Shown: piece by piece, positions 9,358-21,720 of the stretch
How positions within the stretch are numbered: position 1 is the stretch's first letter
Layout of the letters: the number at the start of each line of letters is the position of its first letter
Assembly: GCA_900469965.1 (NCBI GenBank)
Contig: UBZP01000014.1
Span: forward strand, 1 to 64,000
Direction: 5' to 3'
Origin: Hyphomicrobiales bacterium
GTDB lineage: Bacteria > Pseudomonadota > Alphaproteobacteria > Rhizobiales > Rhizobiaceae
DNA length: 64,000 nucleotides
Position numbers and translations under genes: made by a program
The notes under the pieces: model-generated
Seen by the model: the letters and a program-made list of their open reading frames with translations, nothing else
Told to the model about the DNA's origin: nothing
The model's database searches: none

Positions 9358-10947
9358 ATGTCCAAGCAAATTTCCTTCCGCCCCTCGCTCAAGACGGCTC
9401 TGAAGACCTCCACGGTGGCAGGTCTGGCGGCGCTGATGCTGGCGACCGGCATTCCTGCACAGGTGGTGCAGTCCTTCGCCGAGCCGGTCAAGGTCACCGG
9501 CCCGCAGGTCGCAAGCTTCGGCGACGTCGTCGATGCCGTCTCGCCGGCCGTCGTCTCCGTCCGCGTCCAGTCCGACATCAAGCCGGCCAGCGACGACAGC
9601 GGCAGCACCTTCAACTTCAACTTCGGCGGCCGCGGCTTCGACGAGCTGCCGGACGACCATCCGCTCAAGCGCTTCTTCCGTGAGTTCGGCGGCCCCGACG
9701 GCGGCCCTGACGGCCCCCGCGCCGACCGCGGCCCGCACCGCTTCGGCGACCGCGACCATGACGGCAAGCGCAAGGGCCACCTGCGCCCGACCTCCCAGGG
9801 TTCCGGCTTCATCATCTCCGAGGACGGCTACATCGTCACCAACAACCACGTCGTCGATGACGGCGCCGCCTTCACCGTGATCATGAACGACGGCACCGAG
9901 CTCGACGCCAAGCTGGTCGGCAAGGACAGCCGCACCGACCTCGCCGTCCTGAAGATCGACAACAAGGAGAACCGCAAGTTCACCTATGTCAGCTTCGCCG
10001 ACGACAGCAAGGTCCGCGTCGGCGACTGGGTCGTCGCCGTCGGCAACCCGTTCGGCCTCGGCGGCACGGTGACCGCCGGCATCATCTCCGCCCGCGGCCG
10101 CGACATCGGCTCCGGCCCCTATGACGACTACCTGCAGATCGACGCGGCCGTGAACCGCGGCAACTCGGGCGGTCCCGCCTTCAACCTCGACGGCCAGGTC
10201 GTCGGCATCAACACGGCGATCTTCTCGCCCTCCGGCGGCAATGTCGGCATCGCGTTCGCGATCCCCGCTTCCGTCGCCAAGGACGTCGTCGCCGACCTGA
10301 TGAAGGACGGCAAGGTCGAGCGCGGCTGGCTCGGCGTGCAGATCCAGCCGGTGACCAAGGACATCGCCGAATCGCTGGGCCTCGCCGAGGCGCAGGGTGC
10401 GCTGGTGGTCGAGCCGCAGGCCGGTTCTCCCGGCGAGAAGGCCGGCATCAAGAAGGGTGACGTGATCACCGCGCTCGACGGCGACCCGATCAAGGATCCG
10501 CGCGACCTCGCAAAGCGCGTCGCCATGATCACGCCCGGCACCGAGACCGAGTTCACGCTGTGGCGCAACGGCAAGTCCGAGACGGTCAAGGTCGAGATCG
10601 CCAAGCTCCAGGCCGACCAGCAGGCGTCTGCCGAGCCGGACCAGGCCACGCCCGACGAGCCGCAGTCGAGCGAGCAGGAGCTCGCCGACCTCGGCATCGC
10701 CGTCAGCCCCTCGGATGACGGCAACGGCGTCACCGTCGCCGCCGTCGACCCCGACAGCGACGCGAGCGATCGCGGCCTGAAGGAAGGCGACCGCATCACC
10801 TCGGTCAACAACAAGGAAGTCAAGTCGGCTGAAGACATCACCAAGGTGATCGACCAGGCCCGCAGGGACGGCCGCTCGCGCGCGCTGTTCCAGGTCGACA
10901 CCGACGATGGCAGCCGCTTCGTTGCCCTGCCGATCGACCAGGGCTGA
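9358..10947 (+). CDS. degP: Periplasmic serine protease DegP/HtrA (DO-type)
   Basis: A 529-residue exported protease/chaperone. ATG 9358 follows an A/G-rich site (GAGAAAAGG) and yields a signal peptide of about 40 residues. The trypsin-like domain has catalytic His164 (T-N-N-H-V-V-D), Asp194 (R-T-D-L-A-V) and Ser270 (R-G-N-S-G-G-P). Two PDZ domains follow (about 315-410 and 435-525), the second containing D-R-G-L-K-E-G-D. A Gly/Asp/Arg-rich insert, with D-G-G-P-D-G-P, sits before the protease domain. It degrades or refolds damaged envelope proteins. It stands between the cytochrome c maturation genes and a two-component pair, the S. meliloti degP1 position. Confidence 0.93.
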   Translation: MSKQISFRPSLKTALKTSTVAGLAALMLATGIPAQVVQSFAEPVKVTGPQVASFGDVVDAVSPAVVSVRVQSDIKPASDDSGSTFNFNFGGRGFDELPDDHPLKRFFREFGGPDGGPDGPRADRGPHRFGDRDHDGKRKGHLRPTSQGSGFIISEDGYIVTNNHVVDDGAAFTVIMNDGTELDAKLVGKDSRTDLAVLKIDNKENRKFTYVSFADDSKVRVGDWVVAVGNPFGLGGTVTAGIISARGRDIGSGPYDDYLQIDAAVNRGNSGGPAFNLDGQVVGINTAIFSPSGGNVGIAFAIPASVAKDVVADLMKDGKVERGWLGVQIQPVTKDIAESLGLAEAQGALVVEPQAGSPGEKAGIKKGDVITALDGDPIKDPRDLAKRVAMITPGTETEFTLWRNGKSETVKVEIAKLQADQQASAEPDQATPDEPQSSEQELADLGIAVSPSDDGNGVTVAAVDPDSDASDRGLKEGDRITSVNNKEVKSAEDITKVIDQARRDGRSRALFQVDTDDGSRFVALPIDQG

Positions 10948-10965
10948 TCCGCACAGCTCGATCCG

Positions 10966-10997
10966 GGCGCCGCGAAATCGCAAGGTTTCGCGGCGCC
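10966..10997 (+). terminator. Hairpin terminator after degP
   Basis: A perfect 12-bp inverted repeat (GGCGCCGCGAAA at 10966-10977 against TTTCGCGGCGCC at 10986-10997) with an eight-base loop, 19 bases after the degP stop. The following TTGCGTCTTG is only moderately T-rich, so it is a likely but not textbook intrinsic terminator. Confidence 0.65.
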
Positions 10998-11066
10998 TTG
11001 CGTCTTGACGCGGCCCCATCCGCGGCGATCTGTTCAAGCGCGCGCCAACCCGTGTAAGGTTCATCC

Positions 11067-11750
11067 ATGAAGATACTGATTGTAGAAGACGATCTGGATG
11101 CCGCCGCCTACCTCACCAAGGCGTTCCGCGAGGCCGGCATCGTCTCCGACCATGCCAGCGACGGCGACAGCGGCCTGTTTCTGGCGACGGAGAACGCCTA
11201 CGACGTGCTGGTCGTCGACCGCATGCTGCCGCGCCGCGACGGCCTGTCCCTGATTTCCGAACTGCGGGCGAAGGGCATCCACACCCCGGCGCTGATCCTG
11301 TCGGCGCTCGGCCAGGTCGACGACCGGGTGACGGGCCTGCGCGCCGGCGGCGACGACTACCTGCCCAAGCCCTATGCCTTCAGCGAGCTTCTGGCTCGCG
11401 TTGAGGTGCTCGGCCGGCGCAAGGGCTCGCCCGAGCAGGACATGACCTACCGCGTCGGCGACCTCGAGCTCGACCGCCTGGCGCATGTGGTCCGCCGCGC
11501 CGGCCGGGAGATCCTGCTGCAGCCGCGCGAGTTCCGGCTCCTGGAATACCTGATGAAGAACGCCGGCCAGGTAGTGACGCGCACCATGCTTCTGGAGAAC
11601 GTCTGGGACTATCACTTCGACCCGCAGACCAACGTGATCGACGTGCACGTCTCGCGGCTGCGCTCGAAGATCGAGAAGGATTTCGACCAGCCGCTGCTGC
11701 GCACGGTGCGCGGCGCCGGCTACATGATCAAGGACGAGGTTTCCGCCTGA
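11067..11750 (+). CDS. OmpR/PhoB-family response regulator
   Basis: A 227-residue regulator: receiver domain with E-D-D at residues 7-9, phosphoacceptor Asp51 (V-V-D-R-M-L-P), and Lys in L-P-K-P-Y; then a winged-helix domain with Q-P-R-E-F-R-L-L-E-Y and T-V-R-G-A-G-Y-M. It ends one base before the start of the partner kinase, so the two form one operon. In S. meliloti the same pair follows degP. No regulon is known to me; the position after degP suggests an envelope or metal-stress link, which is inference only. Confidence 0.9.
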   Translation: MKILIVEDDLDAAAYLTKAFREAGIVSDHASDGDSGLFLATENAYDVLVVDRMLPRRDGLSLISELRAKGIHTPALILSALGQVDDRVTGLRAGGDDYLPKPYAFSELLARVEVLGRRKGSPEQDMTYRVGDLELDRLAHVVRRAGREILLQPREFRLLEYLMKNAGQVVTRTMLLENVWDYHFDPQTNVIDVHVSRLRSKIEKDFDQPLLRTVRGAGYMIKDEVSA

Positions 11751-11751
11751 C

Positions 11752-13188
11752 ATGGCAGTATCGGACATGGCCTCGGGGATGAAAGCGCTGTTCCGGACCA
11801 CCGCGGTCCGCCTTTCGGCGCTCTACCTGCTGCTCTTTGCCGCCTGCGCCGCCTTCCTCGTCTTCTACGTCACCTCGATGTCGCAGGGGCTTTTGCGCGA
11901 CCAGATCCGCGAGACCGTGGCGCAGGAGGCCTTCGAGATCCAGCAGGTCTACAACCGCGCCGGCATGAACGGACTGCTCAGGACGCTGGAGCGCCGCGCC
12001 CGCCAGCCCGGCGCCAATCTCTACATCATCGCCAATCCCGCCGGCGAGATCCTGGCCGGCAACGTGCTGTCGCTGCAGCCGGGCGTGCTCGACCAGGAAG
12101 GCTGGACGACGGCGCCGTTCCGCTACGAGCGCTTCGGCGACGAGGGCAAGTCCGAGCGCCATGCCGCGCTCGCCGAGGTGTTCCTGCTGCCCAACAGCCT
12201 GAAGATCCTCGTCGGCCGCGACCTCGGCGAGCCCGAGAACTTCCGCGGGCTCGTGCGCCAGTCGCTGGTGGTGGCGCTCGGCATCATGGGCATCGGCGCG
12301 CTGGCGATCTGGTACCTGATCGGCCGCAACGCGCTGCGCCGGATGGACCGGATGTCGGACGCCAGCCAGCGGATCATGGACGGCGACCTGACGCAGCGCC
12401 TGCCGGTCGGCGGCTCGGGCGACGAGTTCGACCGGCTGTCGGAATCGCTGAACGCCATGCTCGGCCGCATCGAGAAGCTGAACGAGGGCCTGCGGCAGGT
12501 CTCCGACAACATCGCCCACGACCTGAAGACGCCGCTGACGCGGCTGCGCAACAAGGCGGAAGCCGCGCTCGCCGGCAAGACGGAACCCGCCGAGTTCCGC
12601 GAATCCCTGTCGGAGATCATCGCCGAGTCCGACCAGCTGATCCGCACCTTCAACGCGCTGCTGATGATCTCCCGGGTCGAGGCCGGCTCGGCGGTCGCCG
12701 AGATGGGGCCGGTCGACCTCACCCAGATCGTCTCCGACTGCGTCGAGCTCTACGAGCCGGCCGCCGAGGAGGCCGGGCTTTCGGTCACGGCCGAGATCGC
12801 GCCCGACATCCACGTCACCGGCAACCGCGAGCTGATCGGGCAGGCGCTCGGCAACCTGCTCGACAATGCGATCAAGTACGTGGACGGGGCGCCGGAGGGC
12901 CGCATCGTCGTGCGGCTGTCGCGCGAGGGCGAGGCGGCACAGGTGTCGGTCGCCGACAACGGGCCCGGCATTCCCGCCGAACGGCGCGCCGATGTGCTGA
13001 AGCGTTTCGTCCGGCTCGACAAGAGCCGCAGCAAGCCCGGCACCGGCCTCGGCCTGTCGCTGGTCGAGGCGGTGATGGAGGTGCATCACGGCACGCTGAA
13101 GCTCGACGCCACCATCGCCGGCGACGGGGCGGAGCACGGGCTGACGGCGACGATGCGCTTTCCCGCAGGCGGCGCGGGGAAGGCCTGA
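11752..13188 (+). CDS. Sensor histidine kinase, partner of the 11067 regulator
   Basis: A 478-residue membrane kinase with helices near residues 20-42 and 176-196 enclosing a periplasmic region of about 130 residues, a HAMP domain (about 198-250, ending N-A-M-L-G-R-I-E), phospho-accepting His256 in N-I-A-H-D-L-K-T-P-L, and an ATPase domain with N-L-L-D-N-A-I-K-Y, D-N-G-P-G-I-P and G-T-G-L-G-L-S. The layout is that of the CusS/QseC-like kinases. The signal is unknown. Confidence 0.9.
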   Translation: MAVSDMASGMKALFRTTAVRLSALYLLLFAACAAFLVFYVTSMSQGLLRDQIRETVAQEAFEIQQVYNRAGMNGLLRTLERRARQPGANLYIIANPAGEILAGNVLSLQPGVLDQEGWTTAPFRYERFGDEGKSERHAALAEVFLLPNSLKILVGRDLGEPENFRGLVRQSLVVALGIMGIGALAIWYLIGRNALRRMDRMSDASQRIMDGDLTQRLPVGGSGDEFDRLSESLNAMLGRIEKLNEGLRQVSDNIAHDLKTPLTRLRNKAEAALAGKTEPAEFRESLSEIIAESDQLIRTFNALLMISRVEAGSAVAEMGPVDLTQIVSDCVELYEPAAEEAGLSVTAEIAPDIHVTGNRELIGQALGNLLDNAIKYVDGAPEGRIVVRLSREGEAAQVSVADNGPGIPAERRADVLKRFVRLDKSRSKPGTGLGLSLVEAVMEVHHGTLKLDATIAGDGAEHGLTATMRFPAGGAGKA

Positions 13189-13323
13189 CGCGTACGTTGC
13201 CGCTCGCGACGAAGGTGTCCTCACCGCGATTTTCCACCGCCATCGGTTTTCCCGACGCGATCGGCCTGCTAGAGCGTGCTGTTGAAGGCTGGAGCCGATG
13301 CGCGTCGCGGGGAGGCGATGACG

Positions 13324-16275
13324 ATGAAAGAGACGCTGCGACTGAGCGACATCGAGGCCGGTGCGATCCGGCCGCTGAGCCAGACGGAGGTCAAGTCCGT
13401 CCTTTCCGACCTCAAGGATATCGCCCGCAGCCAGCCGGACATCGCAGACCTCCTCGCCGGCGAGGGGGCGCTGAAGGACTTCATCGTCGCCGCGCTGTCG
13501 CTGTCGCCCTATCTGAGAGATACCGCGCGGGTGTCGCCGGAGCTCCTGTCGAGCGCGATCGGCGGGCCGCTGCTGCCGCAGCTTCGCCAGGCGATCGCCG
13601 AGGCGCGCGGCGCCTGGGATCCGGCGCTCCACGAAAACGCCTCCGAGGCGGCGGTGATGGCGCGGCTGCGGCAGGCCAAGCGCAAGCTGTCGTTCCTCAC
13701 CGCACTCGCCGATCTCGCCAGGCTGATCGACGGCCGCCAGACCACGGCCTTCCTCAGCGAATTCGCCGAAGCCGCCGTCAAGGCGGCGATCGACCATCTG
13801 CTCCTGGCCGGACAGTCGGCCGGCAAGCTCGCGCTGAAGGACGAGGCGCGGCCGGGCGAGGGCTCCGGCGTGATCGTGCTCGGCATGGGCAAGCTGGGCG
13901 CCGGCGAGCTCAACTATTCCTCCGACATCGACCTCGTCGTCTTCTTCGACCCGCAGGCCGGCATCGCCGTCGACGAGAGCGAGGCGACCGAGACCTTCGC
14001 AAGGCTGGTGCGCCGGCTGATCCGCATCATGCAGGAGCGGACGGCGGACGGCTACGTGTTCCGCACCGACCTCCGGCTGCGCCCCGACCCCGGCGCGACG
14101 CCGCTTGCGATCTCCGTCGATTCGGCGATGCTCTACTACGAGAGCCGCGGCCAGAACTGGGAGCGCGCCGCCTTCATCAAGGCCAAGGCGATCGCCGGCG
14201 ACGTGGCGGCCGGCGAGCGTTTCCTGCGCGAACTCGTCCCCTTCGTCTTTCGCAAGTATCTCGACTATGCGGCGATCGCCGACATCCACTCGATCAAGCG
14301 GCAGATCCACGTGCACAAGGGGCATGGCGAGATCGCGGTGAAGGGGCACAACATCAAGCTCGGGCGCGGCGGTATCCGCGAGATCGAGTTCTTCGTCCAG
14401 ACCCAGCAGCTGATCGCCGGCGGCCGGATGCCGCAGCTGCGGCTGCGCGCCACCGAGCCGATGCTGCAGGAGCTTGCCCGCGCCGGCTGGATCGACGAGA
14501 CGACCTGCAGCGAACTGATCGCCGCCTACTGGTTCCTGCGCGACGTCGAGCACCGGATCCAGATGGTGCGCGACGAGCAGACGCACCTTCTGCCGGAGAC
14601 CGAGGCCGAGCTGAAGCGGATCGCCTTCATGATGGGCTTTGCCGACGCCGCGGCGTTCTCGGGCGCGCTGGTCGAGGTGCTGCGGACGGTGGAGCGGCGC
14701 TACGGCGCGCTGTTCGAGCAGGAGACGAAGCTCTCGACGGAGGGCGGCAACCTCGTCTTCACCGGCCAGCGCGACGATCCCGATACGCTCGGGACGCTGC
14801 GCCGGCTCGGCTTCCAGCGGCCGGAGGCGATCTCGCAGACGATCCGCACCTGGCACTACGGCCGCTACCGCGCCACGCAATCGGTGGAGGCGCGCGAGCG
14901 GTTGACGGAGCTGACGCCCGAGCTCCTGAAGGTGTTCGGCGAGAGCAAGCGCGCCGACGAGGCGCTGTTGCGCTTCGACCAGTTCATCTCCGGCCTGCCG
15001 GCCGGCATCCAGCTCTTCTCCCTGCTCGGCAACAATCCGCGGCTATTGTCCCTGATCGTCAACATCATGTCGTCGGCGCCGCGGCTGGCCGAGATCATCG
15101 CCGGCCGGCCGCACGTCTTCGACGGCATGCTGGATCCGCGGCTGCTCGCGGAACTGCCGACCCGCGCCTACCTCGCAGAGCGCATCGACGGTTTCGTCGC
15201 CGGCGCCCGGCACTACGAGGAGGTGCTGGACCGGCTGCGCATCATCGCCGCCGAGCAGCGCTTCCTGATCGGCATCCGGCTCCTGACGGGCACGATCGAC
15301 GGTGTGCGGGCGGGGCGCGCGCTGACCCACGTCGCCGACCTGATCATCGAGGCGGCGCTCGGGGCGGTCAGGCGCGAGATCGAGGCGGCGCACGGGACGT
15401 TTCCGGGCGGGCGCGTGGCGATCCTGGGCATGGGCAAGCTCGGCAGCTTCGAGCTGACCGCCGGCTCCGACGTCGACCTGATCCTGCTCTACGACCACGA
15501 CGGCGCGGCGTCCACCGAATCGCGCGGGGCCAGGCCGCTGGACGCGACGCGCTATTTCGCCCGCATGACGCAGCGGCTGATCGCGGCCCTCTCCGCGCCG
15601 ACCGCCGAGGGCGTGCTCTACGAAGTGGACATGCGGCTTCGCCCCTCCGGCAACAAGGGGCCGGTGGCGACCCGCATCACCTCCTTTGCGAAGTACCAGC
15701 AGGAGGAGGCCTGGACCTGGGAGCACATGGCGCTGACGCGCGCGCGCGTCGTCTGCGGCGACGAAAGCCTTGCCGCCGAGACCCGCGCGACCATCGCCGC
15801 GGTGCTGGACCGCCGGCGCGACGTCGCGGCGATTGCCAAGGATGTCGCCGAGATGCGCGCCCTGATCGACAAGGAGAAGCCGCCGCGCGACATCTGGGAC
15901 CTGAAACTGATTGCCGGCGGCCTGATCGACATCGAGTTCATCGCGCAGTTCCTGGCGCTTTCGGCGCCGGCGCGGGGCGGGGCGCTGCCGGAGCAGGCGC
16001 TGCCGACCGCGGATGCGCTTGCCGTGGTCGCACTCGGGCAGATGGACGAGAACGACCTCGACACGGTCCAGCAGGCGCTGCGGGTCTATTCGGAGATTTC
16101 CCAGATCGTGCGGCTGTGCATCGACGGTCCGTTCGATCCGAAGGAGGCGCCGGCCGGGCTGGTCGACCTCGTCTGCCGCGCCGGCGACTGCCCGGACGTC
16201 AAGACGCTGGAGGCCGAGCTGCGGCGGCTCTCGAAGGCCGTGCGCCGCATCTTCCAGGCCACGGTCGCGATCTGA
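13324..16275 (+). CDS. glnE: Bifunctional glutamine synthetase adenylyltransferase/deadenylase
   Basis: A 983-residue enzyme that adds AMP to, and removes it from, glutamine synthetase according to PII signalling. Two nucleotidyltransferase domains are visible: an N-terminal one (deadenylase) with G-x-L-N-Y-S-S-D-I-D, the acidic pair at 201/203, and a C-terminal one (adenylylation) with G-S-D-V-D at 714-718. GlnD-type helical segments follow each. I chose ATG 13324 because the GGGGAGG site lies eight bases before it; ATG 13318 is too close to that site. It is unpaired, 135 bp after the kinase gene and converging with pleC. Confidence 0.93.
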   Translation: MKETLRLSDIEAGAIRPLSQTEVKSVLSDLKDIARSQPDIADLLAGEGALKDFIVAALSLSPYLRDTARVSPELLSSAIGGPLLPQLRQAIAEARGAWDPALHENASEAAVMARLRQAKRKLSFLTALADLARLIDGRQTTAFLSEFAEAAVKAAIDHLLLAGQSAGKLALKDEARPGEGSGVIVLGMGKLGAGELNYSSDIDLVVFFDPQAGIAVDESEATETFARLVRRLIRIMQERTADGYVFRTDLRLRPDPGATPLAISVDSAMLYYESRGQNWERAAFIKAKAIAGDVAAGERFLRELVPFVFRKYLDYAAIADIHSIKRQIHVHKGHGEIAVKGHNIKLGRGGIREIEFFVQTQQLIAGGRMPQLRLRATEPMLQELARAGWIDETTCSELIAAYWFLRDVEHRIQMVRDEQTHLLPETEAELKRIAFMMGFADAAAFSGALVEVLRTVERRYGALFEQETKLSTEGGNLVFTGQRDDPDTLGTLRRLGFQRPEAISQTIRTWHYGRYRATQSVEARERLTELTPELLKVFGESKRADEALLRFDQFISGLPAGIQLFSLLGNNPRLLSLIVNIMSSAPRLAEIIAGRPHVFDGMLDPRLLAELPTRAYLAERIDGFVAGARHYEEVLDRLRIIAAEQRFLIGIRLLTGTIDGVRAGRALTHVADLIIEAALGAVRREIEAAHGTFPGGRVAILGMGKLGSFELTAGSDVDLILLYDHDGAASTESRGARPLDATRYFARMTQRLIAALSAPTAEGVLYEVDMRLRPSGNKGPVATRITSFAKYQQEEAWTWEHMALTRARVVCGDESLAAETRATIAAVLDRRRDVAAIAKDVAEMRALIDKEKPPRDIWDLKLIAGGLIDIEFIAQFLALSAPARGGALPEQALPTADALAVVALGQMDENDLDTVQQALRVYSEISQIVRLCIDGPFDPKEAPAGLVDLVCRAGDCPDVKTLEAELRRLSKAVRRIFQATVAI

Positions 16276-16317
16276 TCCGGGGCGGCCGAACGGGGCGAGG
16301 ACGCGATTTTGGGCGCC

Positions 16318-18669
<2,352 letters not shown>

Positions 18670-18836
18670 TATCCTGTTTCTTCTGGTGATTCGAAAACGC
18701 CGCCGTCCGAATCTAAGCTAATGAATCATTCGCGATTCACCTTGTCCAGAGGAAAAGGTAACGAGTTTTTAACCAGTTCTCATCGTTGGGAAATTGTAGT
18801 CCGGCGACGCCGCCGCCGGAGCGTTCGGCAGCCTTC

Positions 18837-21485
18837 TCAGCCGTTCAGCATCCGCTCGACGATGTCGGAGACGTCCGCCGACAGCTTCTCCCCGGCCGCG
18901 ACGCGCCGCAGCGCGTTCAGCGCATGCTCCGCCCGGCCTTCCTCCAGCGCGCGCCAGGACCGCATCGAGGTGAGGATGCGCGCGGCGAGCTGGGGGTTCT
19001 TCGGATCGATCTCGAGGATCTGCGCGGCGAGGAACCGGTAGCCTTCGCCGTCGGGACGGTTGAAGCCCGTGGGGTTGGAGAAGGCGAAGGTGCCGACCAG
19101 CGCCCGCACCCGGTTCGGGTTGTTGCGGTTGAAGAGCGGGCTCTCCATCAGCCGCTCGACGCGGGCGAGCGCGCCGCTGCCGGGGATCGTCGCCTGGATC
19201 GCGAACCACTTGTCGATGACCAGCGGGTTCTCGGCGAAGCGGGCGCGGAAGCTCTCGAGGGCCGCCTGGGTCTCCGGCGCCTCGGGGAAGCGGTGGGCGA
19301 GGACGGTCAGCGCCGCACTCAGGTCCGTCATGTTGTCGGCGGCGGCGAAGGCCTTCGCGGCGCGGTCGGGCGTGCCTTCTGCGATGGCGAGATAGCCGAG
19401 GGCTGCGTTGCGCAGCGCCCGCTTGCCGGCACTTGCCGCGTCCGGGGTGAAGCTGCCGGTGGTGTGGTTGCGGTCGAAGAGGGCCGCAAACAGTGCTGCG
19501 CCCTTGTGGGCGACGACGGAGAGGACGGCCTCGCGGCCGGCGCGGATCGCATCGGGATCGTTGTTGCTGCCGTGCTCGCGGGCGACGTCGGCCTCGCTCG
19601 GCAGCGCCAGGATCTGGGCGCGGAAGGCGGGCTCCAGCGTCTCGTCGCCGGCGACCGCGATCAGCGTCTCGGCCAGCATCGGATCGACGGCGATCTCGCC
19701 GCCCTCGCGGGCCTTGCGCGCGGCCTCGACGAGGTTGGGAAGGGCGATGTCGCTGATCGCCTGCCAGCGGGCGAACAGGTCGGCGTCGTGGCGGGCGATG
19801 TGGGCGAGATCGGCCGGCGCCTGCTCGAAATGCACGTTGATCGGCGCCGAGAAGCCGCGGTTGAGGGTGACGACCGGGCGGCCGCCGATGCCGGAGAAGG
19901 TGACGACCTGACTGCGGGCGGTCAGGTGCAGCACGTCGCCGGTGATCTCGGCGCCCTCGATCGCCGTGGGCTTCGCTTCGCTGCCGTCCGGCAGAAGCAG
20001 GCCGAAGCGCAGCGGGATGTGCATCGGCTCCTTCGCGGACTGGCCGGGCGTCGGCGGCACCATCTGCTCGAGCGAGAGCGTGAAGACGCCCTTCGCCTGG
20101 TCGAAGGCGCTGGAGACGGAGACGAGCGGCGTGCCGGCCTGGTGGTACCAGAGCGAGAACTGCGCAAGGTCGCGGCCGCTGGCGTCCTCGAAGCACTTGA
20201 CGAAGTCCTCGATCGTCGCCGCCTCGCCGTCGTGGCGCTCGAAATAGAGGTCCATGCCCGCCTTGAACAGGTCCGGACCGAGGAGGGTCGCGATCATGCG
20301 CGTCACCTCCGAGCCCTTCTCGTAGACGGTCGTCGTGTAGAAGTTGTTGATCTCGCGGTACTTGGTCGGCCGCACCGGATGGGCGAGGGGACCGGCATCC
20401 TCGGGGAACTGCTCCGACTTCAGGTGGCGCACCTCGGCGATCCGCTTGACCGCGCGCGAACGCTGGTCGGCGGAGAACTCGTGGTCGCGATAGACCGTCA
20501 GGCCCTCCTTCAGGCACAGCTGGAACCAGTCGCGGCAGGTGATGCGGTTGCCGGTCCAGTTGTGGAAATATTCGTGGGCGATGATCGCCTCGATATTGGC
20601 ATAGTCGCCGTCGGTGGCGGTCTCCGGGTCGGCCAGCACGTACTTGTCGTTGAAGACGTTGAGGCCCTTGTTCTCCATCGCTCCCATGTTGAAGTCGGAG
20701 ACGGCGACGATCATGAAGATGTCGAGGTCGTACTCGCGGCCGAACACCTCCTCGTCCCACTTCATCGAGCGCTTCAGCGCGTCCATTGCATAGGCGGCGC
20801 GCGGCTCCTTGCCGTGCTCGACATAGATCTTCAGCGCTACCTCGCGGCCGGACATGGTGGTGAAGGTGTCCTCGACGACGCCGAGGTCGCCGGCGACGAG
20901 CGCGAAGAGATAGCTCGGCTTCGGATGCGGATCGAACCAGGCGGCGAACGCGCGGCCCTCGTCATAGCCGGCGCCGCCGAGGAAGTTGCCGTTCGACAGC
21001 ATCAGCGGGTTGGCGGCCTTGTCGCCGATGATGGTGATCGTATAGGGCGCCAGCACGTCGGGCCGGTCGGGGAAATAGGTGATGCGGCGGAAGCCCTCGG
21101 CCTCGCACTGGGTGCAGTAGATCCCGTTGGTGCGGTAGAGACCCATCAGCTGGGTGTTGGCCTCGGGATTGATGTAGGTGGTGATCGTCAGCTCGAAGGG
21201 GGTTTCCGCCGGCAGGTCGCGGATCGTCAGGCTCTCCGGGGTGGCGTCGTACTGGCTGGCCGGCATCTCGTTCTGGTCGAAGAGAAGGCCCGAGAGCGTC
21301 AGCTCGTCGCCGTCGAGCACCAGCGGCGCTTTCGGATCGACGCCTTCGCGGCGATGGAAGATCAGCCTGGCATCGACCTTGGTGTTGGTCGGGTCGAGTT
21401 CGAAGGTCAGGTCGACGCGTTCGAGAACGAAATCGGTCGGGCGGTAGTCTGCCAGATGGATGATCCGGCCGTTCTCAGTGCGCAT
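18837..21485 (-). CDS. pepN: Aminopeptidase N (M1 family)
   Basis: An 882-residue cytosolic metallopeptidase of the E. coli PepN type. The exopeptidase motif G-A-M-E-N lies at residues 268-272 and the zinc motif H-E-Y-F-H-N-W at 304-310; a downstream Glu in the E-G-L-T-V-Y segment completes the metal site. The long C-terminal region matches the bacterial DUF3458-type domains. It has no signal peptide and removes N-terminal residues from peptides. It stands alone, with 235 bp of upstream sequence. Confidence 0.95.
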   Translation of the reverse strand: MRTENGRIIHLADYRPTDFVLERVDLTFELDPTNTKVDARLIFHRREGVDPKAPLVLDGDELTLSGLLFDQNEMPASQYDATPESLTIRDLPAETPFELTITTYINPEANTQLMGLYRTNGIYCTQCEAEGFRRITYFPDRPDVLAPYTITIIGDKAANPLMLSNGNFLGGAGYDEGRAFAAWFDPHPKPSYLFALVAGDLGVVEDTFTTMSGREVALKIYVEHGKEPRAAYAMDALKRSMKWDEEVFGREYDLDIFMIVAVSDFNMGAMENKGLNVFNDKYVLADPETATDGDYANIEAIIAHEYFHNWTGNRITCRDWFQLCLKEGLTVYRDHEFSADQRSRAVKRIAEVRHLKSEQFPEDAGPLAHPVRPTKYREINNFYTTTVYEKGSEVTRMIATLLGPDLFKAGMDLYFERHDGEAATIEDFVKCFEDASGRDLAQFSLWYHQAGTPLVSVSSAFDQAKGVFTLSLEQMVPPTPGQSAKEPMHIPLRFGLLLPDGSEAKPTAIEGAEITGDVLHLTARSQVVTFSGIGGRPVVTLNRGFSAPINVHFEQAPADLAHIARHDADLFARWQAISDIALPNLVEAARKAREGGEIAVDPMLAETLIAVAGDETLEPAFRAQILALPSEADVAREHGSNNDPDAIRAGREAVLSVVAHKGAALFAALFDRNHTTGSFTPDAASAGKRALRNAALGYLAIAEGTPDRAAKAFAAADNMTDLSAALTVLAHRFPEAPETQAALESFRARFAENPLVIDKWFAIQATIPGSGALARVERLMESPLFNRNNPNRVRALVGTFAFSNPTGFNRPDGEGYRFLAAQILEIDPKNPQLAARILTSMRSWRALEEGRAEHALNALRRVAAGEKLSADVSDIVERMLNG

Positions 21486-21720
21486 GGTCTGTCCTGCTCG
21501 TGTCCTTCGCCTTGCTTCGTTTTAGAGGAACCTGACAAGGGGGGAAAGGACGGATTGGTCTTCTGCTGGCCCCTTCATATTCGCTCGGGCTTAACATCTC
21601 ATTGCCGTGAGGCGTCCTCGCCTGACATTCTGCAATTCACGGCTGTCCATGAAGGGGGATGAATCCGGCCGGCCGGCTGCGACCCGAGGCGGCCGTCCAC
21701 GGTCGGGGCAAGGGGCGGTG

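Noticed and set aside
11728-14880. A 1050-codon open frame on the minus strand across the kinase and glnE genes
   Set aside because: It is a shadow of glnE and the kinase gene caused by high GC; the product is Arg/Leu/Ala-rich without domains, while the plus-strand genes have complete catalytic motifs.
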